The notes under the pieces: generated by a model
What the model was told of the DNA's origin: nothing
Seen by the model: the letters and a program-made list of their open reading frames with translations, nothing else
Database searches by the model: none
Shown: positions 23,218 to 36,064 of the stretch, in pieces
Position numbering within the stretch: position 1 is the first letter of the stretch
Layout of the letters: each line of letters begins with the position of its first letter
Program-made: the position numbers and the translations under genes
Assembly: GCF_001043005.1 (NCBI RefSeq)
Contig: NZ_JYKZ01000001.1
Location: forward strand, 1 to 64,000
Length of the DNA: 64,000 bases
Direction: 5' to 3'
Source of the DNA: Pseudomonas psychrophila
GTDB lineage: Bacteria; Pseudomonadota; Gammaproteobacteria; Pseudomonadales; Pseudomonadaceae

Positions 23218-24347
23218 ATGCGTGATCCAGCCTTAGTCGCCCCCGAAAAGCAGCGCGTCATTGTCGGCATGTCCGGCGGTGTTGATTCTTCCGTTTCCGC
23301 CGTTCTGCTCATGGAGCAGGGCTACCAGGTGGAAGGCCTGTTCATGAAGAACTGGGAGGAAGACGACGGAACGGATTACTGCACCGCCATGGATGATCTG
23401 GCAGACGCCCAGGCCGTGTGCGACAAAATTGGCATCAAGCTGCACACCGCCAATTTTGCCGCCGAATACTGGGACAACGTGTTCGAACACTTCCTGGCCG
23501 AATACAAGGCCGGTCGTACACCGAACCCGGACATCCTGTGCAACCGCGAAATCAAGTTCAAGGCGTTCCTCGACTACGCCGTAATGCTTGGTGCCGACCT
23601 GATCGCCACCGGCCATTACGTGCGCCGTCGCGATATTGATGGCCGCACCGAACTGCTCAAGGGCCTTGATCCGAACAAGGACCAAAGCTACTTCCTGCAC
23701 GCCGTAGGCGGCGAGCAAATCGCCAAGACCCTGTTTCCGGTCGGCGAGCTGGAAAAACCCGAAGTGCGCAAGATCGCCGAAAAGCACGATCTGGCCACGG
23801 CGAAGAAAAAAGACTCCACCGGAATCTGCTTTATCGGCGAGCGCCGCTTCAGCGATTTCCTCAAGCAATACCTGCCGGCACAACCCGGCGAGATCAAAAA
23901 CACCGAAGGTGAAGTCATCGGGCGCCACCACGGCCTGATGTACCACACCATCGGCCAGCGCCAGGGCCTGGGCATCGGTGGTCTGAAAGACGCCAGCGAC
24001 GAGCCGTGGTACGTGCTGATCAAGGATCTGGAGCACAACGAGCTGATCGTCGGCCAAGGCAACGACCACCCGTGGCTGTTCTCTGGCGCGCTGCTCGCTT
24101 CCGAAATTTACTGGGTCAACCCGATCGACCTGAGCACCCCGCTACGCCTGACGGCCAAGGTCCGGTATCGCCAAACCGATCAACCCTGCACCCTGGAAAA
24201 AACCGCCACCGGCTACCGCGCCACCTTCGACGACCCGCAACGTGCAGTCACGCCGGGCCAGTCCGTGGTGTTTTATGATGGCGAAGTCTGCCTGGGCGGC
24301 GGCGTGATCGAAGTGGCAGAACCATGGTCCAGCAAGGGCAACCGGGC

Positions 24348-24351
<4 letters not shown>
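23218..24351 (+). CDS. mnmA: tRNA-specific 2-thiouridylase
   Basis: 377 residues. It thiolates U34 of tRNA-Lys, -Glu and -Gln using sulfur from the TusE relay. PP-loop [12 protein letters not shown] (SGGVDSS at residues 19-25) binds ATP. Catalytic cysteines lie in [12 protein letters not shown] (near 107) and [12 protein letters not shown] (near 205). The last bases overlap the hflD start (ATGA). Confidence 0.97.
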
Positions 24352-26470
<2,119 letters not shown>

Positions 26471-26487
26471 TCGCTGCAACGACCTAT

Positions 26488-26515
26488 TAACGCCCGGCCG
26501 TGCCGGGCGTTTTTA
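26488..26515 (+). terminator. Terminator of purB
   Basis: ACGCCCGGC-CGT-GCCGGGCGT followed by TTTT. Confidence 0.9.
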
Positions 26516-26553
26516 TTCCCGATTACAAAGTGCAATTTTTCAATAGGTTACAC

Positions 26554-27720
26554 ATGAATCCTGATATTCCTCTTCAACTTCTGGGCGGCATCACTGCACG
26601 CGAGTTCATGCGCGACTACTGGCAGAAAAAGCCACTGCTGGTCCGTCAGGCCATTCCTGACTTCGAAAGCCCGATCGACGCCGACGAACTGGCCGGTCTG
26701 GCGCTTGAAGAAGAAGTCGAATCGCGCCTGATCATCGAACACGGCGAGCGCCCATGGGAATTGCGCCGCGGCCCGTTCGCTGAAGACGAATTCGGCAAGC
26801 TGCCTGAGCGTGAATGGACCCTGCTGGTGCAAGCGGTCGACCAGTTCGTGCCCGAAGTCAACGAGCTGCTGGAAAACTTCCGCTTCCTGCCTAGCTGGCG
26901 GATCGACGACGTGATGATCAGCTATGCCGCTCCGGGCGGCAGTGTGGGTCCGCACTTCGACAACTACGACGTATTCCTGCTGCAAGGCCACGGCAAGCGC
27001 CACTGGCAGATCGGCCAGATGTGCGACTCCGAGAGCAAGCTGCTGGAGCACGCCGACCTGCGCATCCTGGCCGACTTCCAGGCCACCGACGAGTGGACCC
27101 TGGAACCCGGCGACATGCTCTACCTGCCGCCGCGCCTGGCCCATTGTGGCGTCGCCGTGGACGACTGCCTGACGTACTCGGTAGGCTTCCGCGCACCAAG
27201 CGCCGCTGAAGTGCTGACCCACTTCACCGACTTCCTCAGCCAGTACCTGTCAGACGAAGAACGCTACACCGACGCCGACGCGCAACCGGTGAGCGATCCG
27301 CACCAGATCCAGCGTGATGCCCTGGACCGCCTGAAAGGCTTGCTGGCTGAGCACATGAGCGACGAGCGCATGCTGCTGACCTGGTTCGGCCAGTTCATGA
27401 CAGAACCGCGCTATCCGGAACTCGTGGTCGGCCCTGAACTCGAAGAAGAAGACCTGCTGGGCAGCCTGGAACAGGGCGCAATCCTGATCCGCAACCCGAG
27501 CGCCCGCCTGGCCTGGTCCGAGGTCGATGAAGACCTGCTGCTGTTCGCCAGCGGTCAAAGCCGCCTGCTGCCGGGCAAGCTGCGCGAATTGCTGAAAATG
27601 ATTTGCTCCGCAGACGCGCTGCACAGTGACAACCTCGGCTCATGGCTGGCCGATGAAGATGGACGCGACCTGCTCTGTGAGCTGGTCAAACAAGGAAGCC
27701 TGGGGTTCGCTGATGAATAG
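26554..27720 (+). CDS. roxA: Ribosomal protein uL16 arginine 3-hydroxylase (JmjC type)
   Basis: 388 residues from the ATG at 26554. It is a 2-oxoglutarate/Fe(II) oxygenase of the YcfD/RoxA family. The metal triad is His134, Asp136 (GPHFDNYD) and His197 (RLAHCGV), and a C-terminal winged-helix-like domain follows. E. coli YcfD hydroxylates Arg81 of L16. It overlaps the next gene by eight bases. The function is inferred from family similarity. Confidence 0.88.
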   Translation: MNPDIPLQLLGGITAREFMRDYWQKKPLLVRQAIPDFESPIDADELAGLALEEEVESRLIIEHGERPWELRRGPFAEDEFGKLPEREWTLLVQAVDQFVPEVNELLENFRFLPSWRIDDVMISYAAPGGSVGPHFDNYDVFLLQGHGKRHWQIGQMCDSESKLLEHADLRILADFQATDEWTLEPGDMLYLPPRLAHCGVAVDDCLTYSVGFRAPSAAEVLTHFTDFLSQYLSDEERYTDADAQPVSDPHQIQRDALDRLKGLLAEHMSDERMLLTWFGQFMTEPRYPELVVGPELEEEDLLGSLEQGAILIRNPSARLAWSEVDEDLLLFASGQSRLLPGKLRELLKMICSADALHSDNLGSWLADEDGRDLLCELVKQGSLGFADE

Positions 27721-28135
27721 CATTCACGTACGTGTCGCCGACTGGCAAAAGGACAACGCCGAACTTCGACGCATTCGTGAGGCGGTGTTTATTGCCGAAC
27801 AATCTGTACCTCCAGAACTGGAGTGGGATGCAGACGATGCCGATGCCGTGCATTTTCTGGCCTATGAAGGCGACTTTCCGATTGGTACCGCCCGGTTGCT
27901 GCCGGACGGCCACATCGGCCGCGTATCGGTGCTCAAGGACTGGCGCGGCCTGAAAGTTGGCGATGCGTTGATGCAAGCCACGATCGACGAAGCTGAAAAA
28001 CGCGGTCTTAAGCAGCAAATGCTCAGCGCACAAGTGCACGCCACGCCGTTCTATGAGCGCCTGGGCTTCAAGATTGTCAGCGACGAGTTCCTGGAAGCAG
28101 GGATTCCGCACGTTGACATGGTGCGCGGGAGCTAA
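27713..28135 (+). CDS. GNAT family N-acetyltransferase
   Basis: 140 residues from MNSIHVRVADWQ, inside the end of roxA. The fold segments VFIAEQSVPPELEWD, GTARLLPDGHIGRVSVLKDWRG and FYERLGFKIVSDEFLEAGIPH resemble ElaA/YjcF-type acetyltransferases. The substrate is unknown. Tight overlap with roxA suggests co-translation. Confidence 0.85.
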   Translation: MNSIHVRVADWQKDNAELRRIREAVFIAEQSVPPELEWDADDADAVHFLAYEGDFPIGTARLLPDGHIGRVSVLKDWRGLKVGDALMQATIDEAEKRGLKQQMLSAQVHATPFYERLGFKIVSDEFLEAGIPHVDMVRGS

Positions 28136-28151
28136 CTGCCACACCCATCTT

Positions 28152-28226
28152 TGTGGGAGCGAGCCTGCTCGCGAAGGCTGTTAGCGCGGCGCTCTTGAAA
28201 ACGTCGCGAGCAGGCTCGCTCCCACA
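28152..28226. repeat. REP-type inverted pair (GAGCCTG variant)
   Basis: TGTGGGAGCGAGCCTGCTC and its complement separated by only about 25 bases. Confidence 0.9.
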
Positions 28227-28235
28227 GTAGTTTTG

Positions 28236-28274
28236 CAAAACGCCCTGCCATCTTCGGATCGCGGGGCGTTTTGC
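28236..28274 (+). terminator. Probable terminator after the GNAT gene
   Basis: CAAAACGCCCTGC and GCGGGGCGTTTTG form an imperfect stem around a TCTTCGGA loop, ending in TTTT. Confidence 0.6.
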
Positions 28275-28324
28275 TATCTGGCACACTCCCTTCAAGCTTT
28301 TTCAGCATTGCGGAGATAACGGAC

Positions 28325-29068
28325 ATGTCCCTACGCGCCATCATCGCCAGCCTCTTGCTGGCATCCAGCCTCAGCGCCCAGGCCGACACGCAGGTCATCA
28401 CCCTGCAGAACCGCACCAGCACGGAGCTGCTCCCCATCGCCCAAAACTTTGTCGGCAAAAACGGCAAGGTCAGCGCTTACGGCAATCAATTGATCGTCGA
28501 GGCATCTGCCTCAAAAATTCAAAACCTCGAAGACCTGCTCTCGAAACTCGACAAGCCTGCCAGACGCTTGCTGATCACTGTCGACACCCGCGACAGCAAC
28601 CTCGCGGACACCGCCCCGAACACCCGCGTAATCAGTACCGCAAGCCGCGACGGCGGCACTCAGCAAATCCAGACCACCGAGGGCACCCCTGCATTCATTC
28701 AAACAGGGCAAAGCGTGCCACTAACCAGCATCCAGACAGACGTTTATGGCCGGGTGATGGCGCAGACCGACTATCGCAACGTCACCCAGGGCTTTTACGT
28801 CACCGCCAGCGTTACAGGTGAAACGGTACACCTGGCGATCAGTACGACTCGGGATCGAATGAGCCAGGAGCAGCCTGATGTAGTGAACATTCAAAGTAGC
28901 GACACACACGTCAGCGGGCCTTTGGGGCAATGGATCACCCTGGCGGGCACCAACGGTCGAAATCAAACCGACAATGAGGCGCAAACCCGCAGCTACTCTA
29001 CTCAAAGCCGGGATGACATGACGGTTCGGGTAAAAGTCGATGCACTCGACCAAAAGGGCCAAAACTGA
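28325..29068 (+). CDS. Secretin-like N-terminal domain protein
   Basis: 247 residues with a signal peptide (MSLRAIIASLLLASSLSAQA). Residues 22-80 look like the NolW/secretin N-domain (VITLQNRTSTELLPIAQNFV ... IVEASASKIQNLEDLLSKLD); a beta-rich region follows. It lacks the secretin pore domain, so it is not a full secretin. GGAG lies 10 bases before the ATG. The role is unknown; the gene is usually found next to aceA in Pseudomonas. Confidence 0.8.
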   Translation: MSLRAIIASLLLASSLSAQADTQVITLQNRTSTELLPIAQNFVGKNGKVSAYGNQLIVEASASKIQNLEDLLSKLDKPARRLLITVDTRDSNLADTAPNTRVISTASRDGGTQQIQTTEGTPAFIQTGQSVPLTSIQTDVYGRVMAQTDYRNVTQGFYVTASVTGETVHLAISTTRDRMSQEQPDVVNIQSSDTHVSGPLGQWITLAGTNGRNQTDNEAQTRSYSTQSRDDMTVRVKVDALDQKGQN

Positions 29069-29093
29069 CTGACGGGTCGTTTTTCCGCAATTA

Positions 29094-29119
29094 TGTAGTG
29101 TTATTAAAAAAGCACTACA
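29094..29119 (+). promoter_or_regulatory. Operator-like palindrome upstream of aceA
   Basis: TGTAGTG (29094-29100) and CACTACA (29113-29119) form a perfect 7-base inverted repeat around an A/T-rich centre. It lies just upstream of a TTGACG (29126-29131) and CATGAT (29149-29154) promoter. TGTAGT...ACTACA is, from memory, the core bound by RccR, an RpiR-family regulator of glyoxylate-shunt genes in Pseudomonas. Confidence 0.55.
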
Positions 29120-29308
29120 AAACATTTGACGCCTCAAAAATGCAAGGGCATGATGGCCCCGCTCCCGCTGATCAGAAGCCTGCAAAGGCTCTGGGGCCCG
29201 TACCGCCCTCAGCGAGTAGCCATTCACGCACTCATTCCAACAACATTGTTGTGTGCCTGGTGGAGCAAACATTTTTCAACCCAGACCTATGCGACGAGGT
29301 TTATCTCC

Positions 29309-30634
29309 ATGGCACTGACACGCGAACAGCAAATTGCAGCCCTTGAAAAAGACTGGGCCGAAAATCCACGCTGGAAAGGCGTGACTCGCGATTACTCCGC
29401 TGCTGACGTGGTCCGCCTGCGCGGCTCGGTTCAACCCGAGCACACCTTTGCAAAAATGGGTGCCGACAAGCTGTGGAAACTGGTGACACAGGGCGCACAC
29501 CCGTCCTTCCGTCCTGAGAAAGATTTCGTCAACTGCATGGGCGCCCTGACCGGGGGCCAAGCGGTTCAACAGGTTAAAGCTGGTATCCAGGCTATTTACC
29601 TGTCGGGTTGGCAAGTGGCGGCAGATAACAACTCTGCCGAATCCATGTACCCGGATCAGTCGCTGTACCCGGTGGACTCCGTCCCAACCGTGGTCAAGCG
29701 CATCAACAACTCGTTCCGCCGCGCTGACCAGATCCAGTGGAAAGCCGGCAAAAACCCGGGCGACCAGGGCTACATCGACTACTTCGCTCCAATCGTAGCT
29801 GACGCTGAAGCCGGTTTCGGCGGCGTCCTCAACGCTTACGAACTGATGAAAAGCATGATCGAAGCAGGCGCCGCCGGCGTTCACTTCGAAGACCAGCTGG
29901 CATCCGTTAAAAAATGCGGCCACATGGGCGGCAAGGTACTGGTTCCGACCCAGGAAGCCGTACAAAAGCTGACTGCCGCTCGCCTGGCGGCTGACGTTGC
30001 CGGCACGCCGACCATCATCCTGGCCCGCACCGACGCCAACGCGGCTGATCTGCTGACTTCTGATTGCGATCCGTATGACCAGCCGTTCGTGACAGGTGAG
30101 CGCACCAAGGAAGGCTTCTACAAAGTACGCGCCGGCCTGGATCAAGCCATTGCTCGTGGCCTGGCTTACGCGCCTTATGCCGACCTGATCTGGTGCGAAA
30201 CGGCCAAGCCGGACCTTGATGAAGCCCGTCGCTTTGCTGAAGCGATCAAAAAGGAATACCCAGACCAACTGCTGTCGTACAACTGCTCGCCTTCCTTCAA
30301 CTGGAAGAAAAACCTGGACGACGCGACCATCGCCAAGTTCCAGCGTGAACTGTCGGCAATGGGCTACAAACACCAGTTCATCACCCTGGCTGGCATCCAC
30401 AACATGTGGCACAGCATGTTCAACCTGGCGCACGACTACGCCCGCAACGACATGACGGCCTACGTAAAACTGCAAGAGCAGGAATTCGCTGACGCCGCCA
30501 AGGGCTACACCTTCGTGGCTCACCAGCAGGAAGTGGGCACTGGCTACTTTGACGACATGACCACCGTGATCCAGGGCGGCTCGTCTTCAGTCACCGCGCT
30601 GACCGGCTCGACCGAAGAAGAACAGTTCCACTGA
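29309..30634 (+). CDS. aceA: Isocitrate lyase
   Basis: 441 residues from [16 protein letters not shown]. It splits isocitrate into glyoxylate and succinate, opening the glyoxylate shunt for growth on acetate or fatty acids. Catalytic KKCGHMGGK has Cys203. It is the short (E. coli-like, about 440-residue) form, not the longer 531-residue P. aeruginosa form. The frame open upstream to 29126 starts inside the promoter and is rejected. Confidence 0.97.
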   Translation: MALTREQQIAALEKDWAENPRWKGVTRDYSAADVVRLRGSVQPEHTFAKMGADKLWKLVTQGAHPSFRPEKDFVNCMGALTGGQAVQQVKAGIQAIYLSGWQVAADNNSAESMYPDQSLYPVDSVPTVVKRINNSFRRADQIQWKAGKNPGDQGYIDYFAPIVADAEAGFGGVLNAYELMKSMIEAGAAGVHFEDQLASVKKCGHMGGKVLVPTQEAVQKLTAARLAADVAGTPTIILARTDANAADLLTSDCDPYDQPFVTGERTKEGFYKVRAGLDQAIARGLAYAPYADLIWCETAKPDLDEARRFAEAIKKEYPDQLLSYNCSPSFNWKKNLDDATIAKFQRELSAMGYKHQFITLAGIHNMWHSMFNLAHDYARNDMTAYVKLQEQEFADAAKGYTFVAHQQEVGTGYFDDMTTVIQGGSSSVTALTGSTEEEQFH

Positions 30635-30692
30635 TAATGGAACAACGGCCATTGCCCGGCTCGTAAAGCAAAAACGCAATGCCTCGCACATG

Positions 30693-30721
30693 ACGCCCCG
30701 ACTGGCTCGGGGCGTTTTTTT
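30693..30721 (+). terminator. Terminator of aceA
   Basis: ACGCCCCGA-CTGGC-TCGGGGCGT with a run of seven T. Confidence 0.92.
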
Positions 30722-30742
30722 GCCCGGAATTTACACCGATGC

Positions 30743-30829
30743 TGTGGGAGCGGGCTTGCTCGCGATGGCATCACCGCGCCATGCCTGGAGTACCGAGTTG
30801 TCAGTATCGCGAGCAAGCCCGCTCCCACA
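30743..30829. repeat. REP-type inverted pair (GGGCTTG variant)
   Basis: TGTGGGAGCGGGCTTGCTC and its complement, about 40 bases apart, after the aceA terminator. Confidence 0.9.
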
Positions 30830-30910
30830 GAAAGAAATCCCACGGCCCTGCCCATCCGACAAAACCCTGACCCAGATCCATACGCCAAAACAAAAACCGG
30901 GTTAAAAAGC

Positions 30911-30955
30911 CAAGTTCAAAACTTGCTAACCGCACCTATATAAGCCAACTTGAAC
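30911..30955 (+). promoter_or_regulatory. Palindromic promoter region of the nuo operon
   Basis: A perfect palindrome CAAGTT-CAA-AACTTG (30911-30925) and a second inverted partner TTGAAC (30950-30955) flank a TATATA box (30936-30941) that has TTCAAA 16 bases upstream. This arrangement suggests a regulated promoter about 310 bases before nuoA. Confidence 0.4.
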
Positions 30956-30983
30956 CGGCGCACAGCACACCACCACACTTAAA

Positions 30984-30998
30984 TAATATTGATTATCA
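30984..30998 (+). promoter_or_regulatory. Fur-box-like site upstream of nuoA
   Basis: TAATATTGATTATCA matches the 7-1-7 Fur consensus TGATAATnATTATCA at 12 of 14 positions. It lies about 260 bases before nuoA and downstream of the TATATA box. Complex I carries eight or nine iron-sulfur clusters, so iron control would make sense. The A/T-rich surroundings raise the chance of a fortuitous match. Confidence 0.4.
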
Positions 30999-31255
30999 TT
31001 TAGAGTTGCTATTGTTGATTACCGTCGTTGTAAAACATAATCAACAAAACAGGCTGTAATGCCCGCAGCGCATGGCCTACAGCACATTCGAGGAAGGCCA
31101 TACCACTAAAGGACTGAATTAATTCATCTTAGAAAATTTACTTGCTGGGTGTTTAGCCATAAAATCCCGGCAATCAATAGCACTGCGACATAACGTCACT
31201 GCTTTATTACCTTTTTAAGCTCAGAGACCTTTGCTCTCTGTTAAGGATTTCCAGC

Positions 31256-31669
31256 ATGCCCGAAGCGACAGGACTCATAGCCCACAACTGGGGCTTTGCC
31301 ATTTTCCTTCTCGGTGTTGTCGGCCTTTGCGCCTTCATGCTCGGTGTCTCCAGCCTCCTCGGGTCAAAAGCCTGGGGGCGCAGCAAAAACGAACCGTTCG
31401 AGTCCGGCATGCTACCTACCGGTGGCGCCCGCTTGCGGCTCTCAGCCAAATTCTATCTGGTCGCGATGCTGTTCGTGATCTTCGATATCGAAGCCCTCTT
31501 TCTCTTTGCATGGTCTGTGTCTGTTCGCGAAAGCGGCTGGACCGGATTCGTCGAAGCTCTCGTTTTCATAGCAATTCTGTTGGCAGGCCTTGTCTACCTA
31601 TTTCGGGTGGGTGCTCTTGATTGGGCACCGGAAGCTCGTCGCAAGCGGCAGGCCAAGCTGAAACAATGA
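31256..31669 (+). CDS. nuoA: NADH-quinone oxidoreductase subunit A
   Basis: 137 residues, three membrane segments, with the loop YECGM-like motif seen here as [12 protein letters not shown]. First gene of a complete 13-gene complex I operon (nuoA, B, CD, E-N) that oxidises NADH, reduces ubiquinone and pumps protons. The start is ATG at 31256. Confidence 0.95.
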   Translation: MPEATGLIAHNWGFAIFLLGVVGLCAFMLGVSSLLGSKAWGRSKNEPFESGMLPTGGARLRLSAKFYLVAMLFVIFDIEALFLFAWSVSVRESGWTGFVEALVFIAILLAGLVYLFRVGALDWAPEARRKRQAKLKQ

Positions 31670-31679
31670 GGCTTTGGCA

Positions 31680-32354
31680 ATGCAATACGAACTCACCAGG
31701 ATCGACCCGGATGCTCCTAACGAGCAATACCCGATCGGCACACGGGAAACCGTTGCCGATCCGTTAGAAGATCAAGTCCACAAAAACATCTTCATGGGCA
31801 AGCTGGAAGACGTGCTGAACGGCACGGTCAACTGGGGGCGTAAAAACTCCCTGTGGCCGTACAACTTCGGCCTGTCATGCTGCTACGTGGAAATGACCAC
31901 CGCCTTCACGGCCCCCCACGACATCGCGCGCTTTGGCGCCGAAGTTATCCGGGCATCGCCGCGTCAGGCGGATTTCATGGTTATCGCCGGTACCTGCTTC
32001 ATCAAGATGGCGCCGATCATTCAGCGTCTCTATGAGCAAATGCTTGAGCCTAAGTGGGTTATTTCCATGGGTTCTTGCGCCAACTCCGGCGGCATGTACG
32101 ACATCTACTCCGTGGTTCAAGGGGTTGACAAGTTCCTGCCCGTGGACGTTTACGTGCCAGGCTGCCCACCCCGCCCAGAGGCTTTTCTGCAAGGCTTGAT
32201 GCTCTTGCAAGAGTCGATTGGCCAGGAGCGTCGCCCACTTTCCTGGGTTGTCGGCGACCAAGGCGTTTACCGCGCCGAGATGCCGTCCCAAAAGGAACAG
32301 CGCCGTGAACAGCGTATTCAGGTAACCAACCTGCGCAGCCCCGACGAAGTCTGA
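31680..32354 (+). CDS. nuoB: NADH-quinone oxidoreductase subunit B
   Basis: 224 residues from [16 protein letters not shown]. It holds cluster N2, the final [4Fe-4S] donor to quinone: cysteines in LSCCYVE, GTCFIK and [13 protein letters not shown] two codons upstream is the only alternative start. The C-terminal tail is longer than in mitochondrial homologues. Confidence 0.96.
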   Translation: MQYELTRIDPDAPNEQYPIGTRETVADPLEDQVHKNIFMGKLEDVLNGTVNWGRKNSLWPYNFGLSCCYVEMTTAFTAPHDIARFGAEVIRASPRQADFMVIAGTCFIKMAPIIQRLYEQMLEPKWVISMGSCANSGGMYDIYSVVQGVDKFLPVDVYVPGCPPRPEAFLQGLMLLQESIGQERRPLSWVVGDQGVYRAEMPSQKEQRREQRIQVTNLRSPDEV

Positions 32355-32427
32355 TCCAGCGCCGTTTCTATCAATAGAACGAAACACTGGCTTCATTCTT
32401 TACGTTGACCGAAAGCGATAAAAAACC

Positions 32428-34212
32428 ATGACTACAGGCTCCGCTCTGTACATCCCGCCTTATAAGGCTGACGACCAAGATGTGGTTGTCGAACTCAATA
32501 CCCGTTTTGGCCCTGAGGCGTTCACCGCCCAGGCCACGCGCACCGGCATGCCGGTGCTTTGGGTTACCCGCGCAAAACTGGTTGAAGTCCTGACCTTCCT
32601 GCGTAACCTGCCAAAACCTTACGTCATGCTCTATGACTTGCACGGTGTAGACGAACGTCTGCGTACCAAGCGTCAGGGCCTGCCATCGGGTGCAGACTTC
32701 ACCGTCTTCTATCACCTGATGTCGCTTGAACGTAATAGTGACGTAATGATCAAGGTCGCCTTGTCCGAGAGCGACCTCAGCGTACCGACCGTGACCGGTA
32801 TCTGGCCGAACGCCAACTGGTACGAGCGCGAAGTCTGGGACATGTTCGGCATCGACTTCAAAGGCCACCCTCACCTGTCGCGCATCATGATGCCGCCGAC
32901 GTGGGAAGGTCACCCGCTGCGCAAGGACTTCCCGGCCCGTGCCACCGAGTTTGACCCGTACAGCCTGACCCTGGCCAAGGTGCAACTGGAAGAGGAAGCC
33001 GCACGTTTCCGTCCTGAAGACTGGGGCATGAAGCGTTCCGGCGAAAACGAGGACTACATGTTCCTCAACCTGGGCCCGAACCACCCTTCGGCCCACGGTG
33101 CCTTCCGTATCATCCTGCAGCTGGACGGTGAAGAGATCGTCGACTGCGTGCCAGACGTCGGCTACCACCACCGTGGTGCCGAGAAAATGGCAGAGCGCCA
33201 GTCCTGGCACAGCTTCATCCCGTACACCGACCGTATCGACTACCTCGGCGGCGTGATGAACAACCTGCCTTACGTGCTCTCGGTCGAGAAGCTCGCCGGT
33301 ATCAAGGTTCCGGATCGGGTCGACACCATCCGCATCATGATGGCCGAGTTCTTCCGCATCACCAGCCACCTGCTTTTCCTGGGTACTTACATCCAGGACG
33401 TGGGCGCCATGACCCCGGTGTTCTTCACCTTCACCGACCGTCAGCGCGCCTACAAAGTGATCGAAGCCATCACCGGTTTCCGTCTGCACCCGGCCTGGTA
33501 CCGCATCGGCGGCGTTGCACACGACCTGCCCCGCGGTTGGGAAAAACTGGTTCAGGAATTTATCGACTGGATGCCAAAGCGTCTGGACGAGTACCAGAAA
33601 GCCGCTCTGGACAACAGCATCCTGCGTGGCCGTACCATCGGCGTTGCCGCCTACAACACCAAAGAGGCCCTGGAATGGGGCGTCACCGGTGCCGGCCTGC
33701 GTTCGACCGGTTGTGATTTCGACATCCGTAAAGCACGCCCGTACTCCGGCTACGAGAACTTCGAATTTGAAGTCCCGCTGGCGGCCAACGGCGACGCTTA
33801 CGATCGTTGCATCGTGCGTGTCGAAGAAATGCGCCAGAGCCTGAAAATCATCGAGCAGTGCATGCGCAACATGCCGGCAGGCCCGTACAAGGCGGATCAC
33901 CCGCTGACCACGCCGCCGCCTAAAGAACGCACGCTGCAGCACATCGAGACCTTGATCACGCACTTCCTGCAAGTTTCGTGGGGCCCGGTCATGCCGGCCA
34001 ACGAATCCTTCCAGATGATCGAAGCGACCAAGGGCATCAACAGTTATTACCTGACGAGCGATGGCGGCACCATGAGCTACCGCACCCGGATTCGCACCCC
34101 AAGCTTCCCGCACCTGCAGCAGATCCCTTCGGTGATCAAAGGTGAAATGGTCGCGGACTTGATTGCGTACCTGGGTAGTATCGATTTCGTTATGGCCGAC
34201 GTGGACCGCTAA
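32428..34212 (+). CDS. nuoCD: NADH-quinone oxidoreductase subunit C/D fusion
   Basis: 594 residues. NuoC (30 kDa-like) spans about residues 1-190 and NuoD (49 kDa-like) about 205-594, joined in one chain as in E. coli and Pseudomonas. NuoD forms the quinone pocket with Nuo[15 protein letters not shown] and [14 protein letters not shown] are conserved. The end is CDVDR-like (MADVDR). Confidence 0.97.
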   Translation: MTTGSALYIPPYKADDQDVVVELNTRFGPEAFTAQATRTGMPVLWVTRAKLVEVLTFLRNLPKPYVMLYDLHGVDERLRTKRQGLPSGADFTVFYHLMSLERNSDVMIKVALSESDLSVPTVTGIWPNANWYEREVWDMFGIDFKGHPHLSRIMMPPTWEGHPLRKDFPARATEFDPYSLTLAKVQLEEEAARFRPEDWGMKRSGENEDYMFLNLGPNHPSAHGAFRIILQLDGEEIVDCVPDVGYHHRGAEKMAERQSWHSFIPYTDRIDYLGGVMNNLPYVLSVEKLAGIKVPDRVDTIRIMMAEFFRITSHLLFLGTYIQDVGAMTPVFFTFTDRQRAYKVIEAITGFRLHPAWYRIGGVAHDLPRGWEKLVQEFIDWMPKRLDEYQKAALDNSILRGRTIGVAAYNTKEALEWGVTGAGLRSTGCDFDIRKARPYSGYENFEFEVPLAANGDAYDRCIVRVEEMRQSLKIIEQCMRNMPAGPYKADHPLTTPPPKERTLQHIETLITHFLQVSWGPVMPANESFQMIEATKGINSYYLTSDGGTMSYRTRIRTPSFPHLQQIPSVIKGEMVADLIAYLGSIDFVMADVDR

Positions 34213-34214
34213 GC

Positions 34215-34712
34215 ATGAACAGCACGCTTATCCAGACAGACCGTTTCGCCCTGAGCGAAACCGAGCGCTCGGCCATCGAGCACGAGATGCATCACTACGA
34301 AGATCCACGCGCAGCGTCGATCGAAGCCCTGAAGATCGTTCAGAAGGAACGCGGCTGGGTGCCAGACGGCGCGATTTACGCCATCGGCGAACTGCTGGGC
34401 ATCCCTGCCAGCGACGTTGAAGGTGTGGCCACGTTCTACAGCCAGATCTTCCGCCAGCCCGTTGGCCGTCACATCATCCGCGTGTGCGACAGCATGGTCT
34501 GCTACATCGGCGGCCACGAATCGGTGGTTGGTGAAATCCAGAACAAGCTGGGCATCGGCCTGGGCCAGACCACTGCTGACGGCCGCTTCACGCTGCTGCC
34601 AGTATGCTGCCTGGGCAACTGCGACAAGGCGCCGGCGTTGATGATCGACGACGACACATTCGGTGACGTGCAGCCTGCTGGCGTCGCCACGTTGTTGGAG
34701 GCCTACCCATGA
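34215..34712 (+). CDS. nuoE: NADH-quinone oxidoreductase subunit E
   Basis: 165 residues with the thioredoxin-like [2Fe-2S] fold (cluster N1a). Ligand cysteines lie in [10 protein letters not shown] and [10 protein letters not shown]; the spacing is C-x4-C ... C-x3-C. It starts two bases after the nuoCD stop and overlaps nuoF by four bases (ATGA). Confidence 0.96.
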   Translation: MNSTLIQTDRFALSETERSAIEHEMHHYEDPRAASIEALKIVQKERGWVPDGAIYAIGELLGIPASDVEGVATFYSQIFRQPVGRHIIRVCDSMVCYIGGHESVVGEIQNKLGIGLGQTTADGRFTLLPVCCLGNCDKAPALMIDDDTFGDVQPAGVATLLEAYP

Positions 34713-36064
34713 CCCTGACTTCTTTCGGCCCTGCCAACCTGATCAAGCGTTCGGCAGAAACCCACCCCCTGACCTGGCGTCTGCGTGACGACGGCGAGCC
34801 GGTATGGCTGGACGAGTACCAGGCCAAAGACGGTTACGCCGCTGCGCGCAAGGCATTCGCTGACATGGCGACGGACGATATCGTCCAGACCGTGAAAGAC
34901 GCCGGCCTCAAGGGTCGCGGCGGTGCGGGCTTCCCCACGGGCGTGAAGTGGGGGCTGATGCCTAAAGACGAGTCCATGAACATCCGTTACCTGCTGTGTA
35001 ACGCCGATGAAATGGAACCCAACACCTGGAAAGACCGCATGCTGATGGAGCAACTGCCCCATCTGCTCATCGAAGGCATGCTGATCAGTGCCCGTGCACT
35101 GAAAACCTACCGCGGCTATATCTTCCTGCGTGGCGAATACACCACGGCTGCAGTGCACCTGCGCCGTGCTGTTGAAGAAGCCAAGGCAGCAGGCCTGCTG
35201 GGCAAGAACATCCTGGGCTCGGGGTTTGACTTCGAACTGTTCGTTCACACCGGCGCCGGGCGTTACATCTGCGGTGAAGAAACCGCACTGATCAACTCCC
35301 TCGAAGGCCGTCGCGCCAACCCACGTTCCAAGCCGCCATTCCCGGCCGCTGTGGGCGTATGGGGCAAGCCGACCTGCGTGAACAACGTTGAAACCCTGTG
35401 CAACGTTCCGGCCATCATCGGCAACGGCGTTGACTGGTACAAATCCATCGCTCGCGAAGGCAGCGAAGACATGGGCACCAAGCTCATGGGCTTCTCCGGC
35501 AAAGTGAAGAACCCTGGCCTGTGGGAACTGCCGTTCGGCGTGACCGCTCGCGAGCTGTTCGAAGACTACGCTGGCGGCATGCGCGACGGCTTCAAGCTCA
35601 AGTGCTGGCAACCCGGCGGCGCCGGTACGGGCTTCCTGCTGCCAGAGCATCTGGATGCACAAATGTACGCCGGTGGTATCGCCAAGGTCGGCACCCGTAT
35701 GGGTACCGGCCTGGCCATGGCCGTCGACGACAGCGTCAACATGGTGTCTCTGCTGCGCAACATGGAACAGTTCTTCGCTCGCGAATCGTGCGGTTTCTGC
35801 ACCCCTTGCCGTGATGGTCTGCCGTGGAGCGTCAAGCTCCTGATGGCGATTGAACACGGCGAAGGTCAGCCCGGCGATATCGAGACCCTGCTGGGTCTGG
35901 TCGGTTTCCTCGGCCCTGGCAAGACGTTCTGTGCTCACGCACCGGGTGCCGTGGAGCCATTGGGCAGCGCGATCAAGTATTTCCGTCCAGAGTTCGAAGC
36001 CGGTATTGCGCAAGCAAAACCCGGGGTTCCACCTCTGGCACGCCCGATTGTAATCGGCGCGTAA
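34709..36064 (+). CDS. nuoF: NADH-quinone oxidoreductase subunit F
   Basis: 451 residues. It binds NADH and FMN ([13 protein letters not shown] and [19 protein letters not shown]) and carries cluster N3 with [11 protein letters not shown] plus a later cysteine. Electrons enter complex I here. ATG overlaps the nuoE stop. It is followed by an unusual 132-base gap before nuoG. Confidence 0.97.
   Translation: MTLTSFGPANLIKRSAETHPLTWRLRDDGEPVWLDEYQAKDGYAAARKAFADMATDDIVQTVKDAGLKGRGGAGFPTGVKWGLMPKDESMNIRYLLCNADEMEPNTWKDRMLMEQLPHLLIEGMLISARALKTYRGYIFLRGEYTTAAVHLRRAVEEAKAAGLLGKNILGSGFDFELFVHTGAGRYICGEETALINSLEGRRANPRSKPPFPAAVGVWGKPTCVNNVETLCNVPAIIGNGVDWYKSIAREGSEDMGTKLMGFSGKVKNPGLWELPFGVTARELFEDYAGGMRDGFKLKCWQPGGAGTGFLLPEHLDAQMYAGGIAKVGTRMGTGLAMAVDDSVNMVSLLRNMEQFFARESCGFCTPCRDGLPWSVKLLMAIEHGEGQPGDIETLLGLVGFLGPGKTFCAHAPGAVEPLGSAIKYFRPEFEAGIAQAKPGVPPLARPIVIGA

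Noticed and set aside
32371..34113. Antisense open frame of 580 codons opposite nuoCD
   Set aside because: Mirrors the codon bias of nuoCD; no ribosome-binding site and no recognisable domain.
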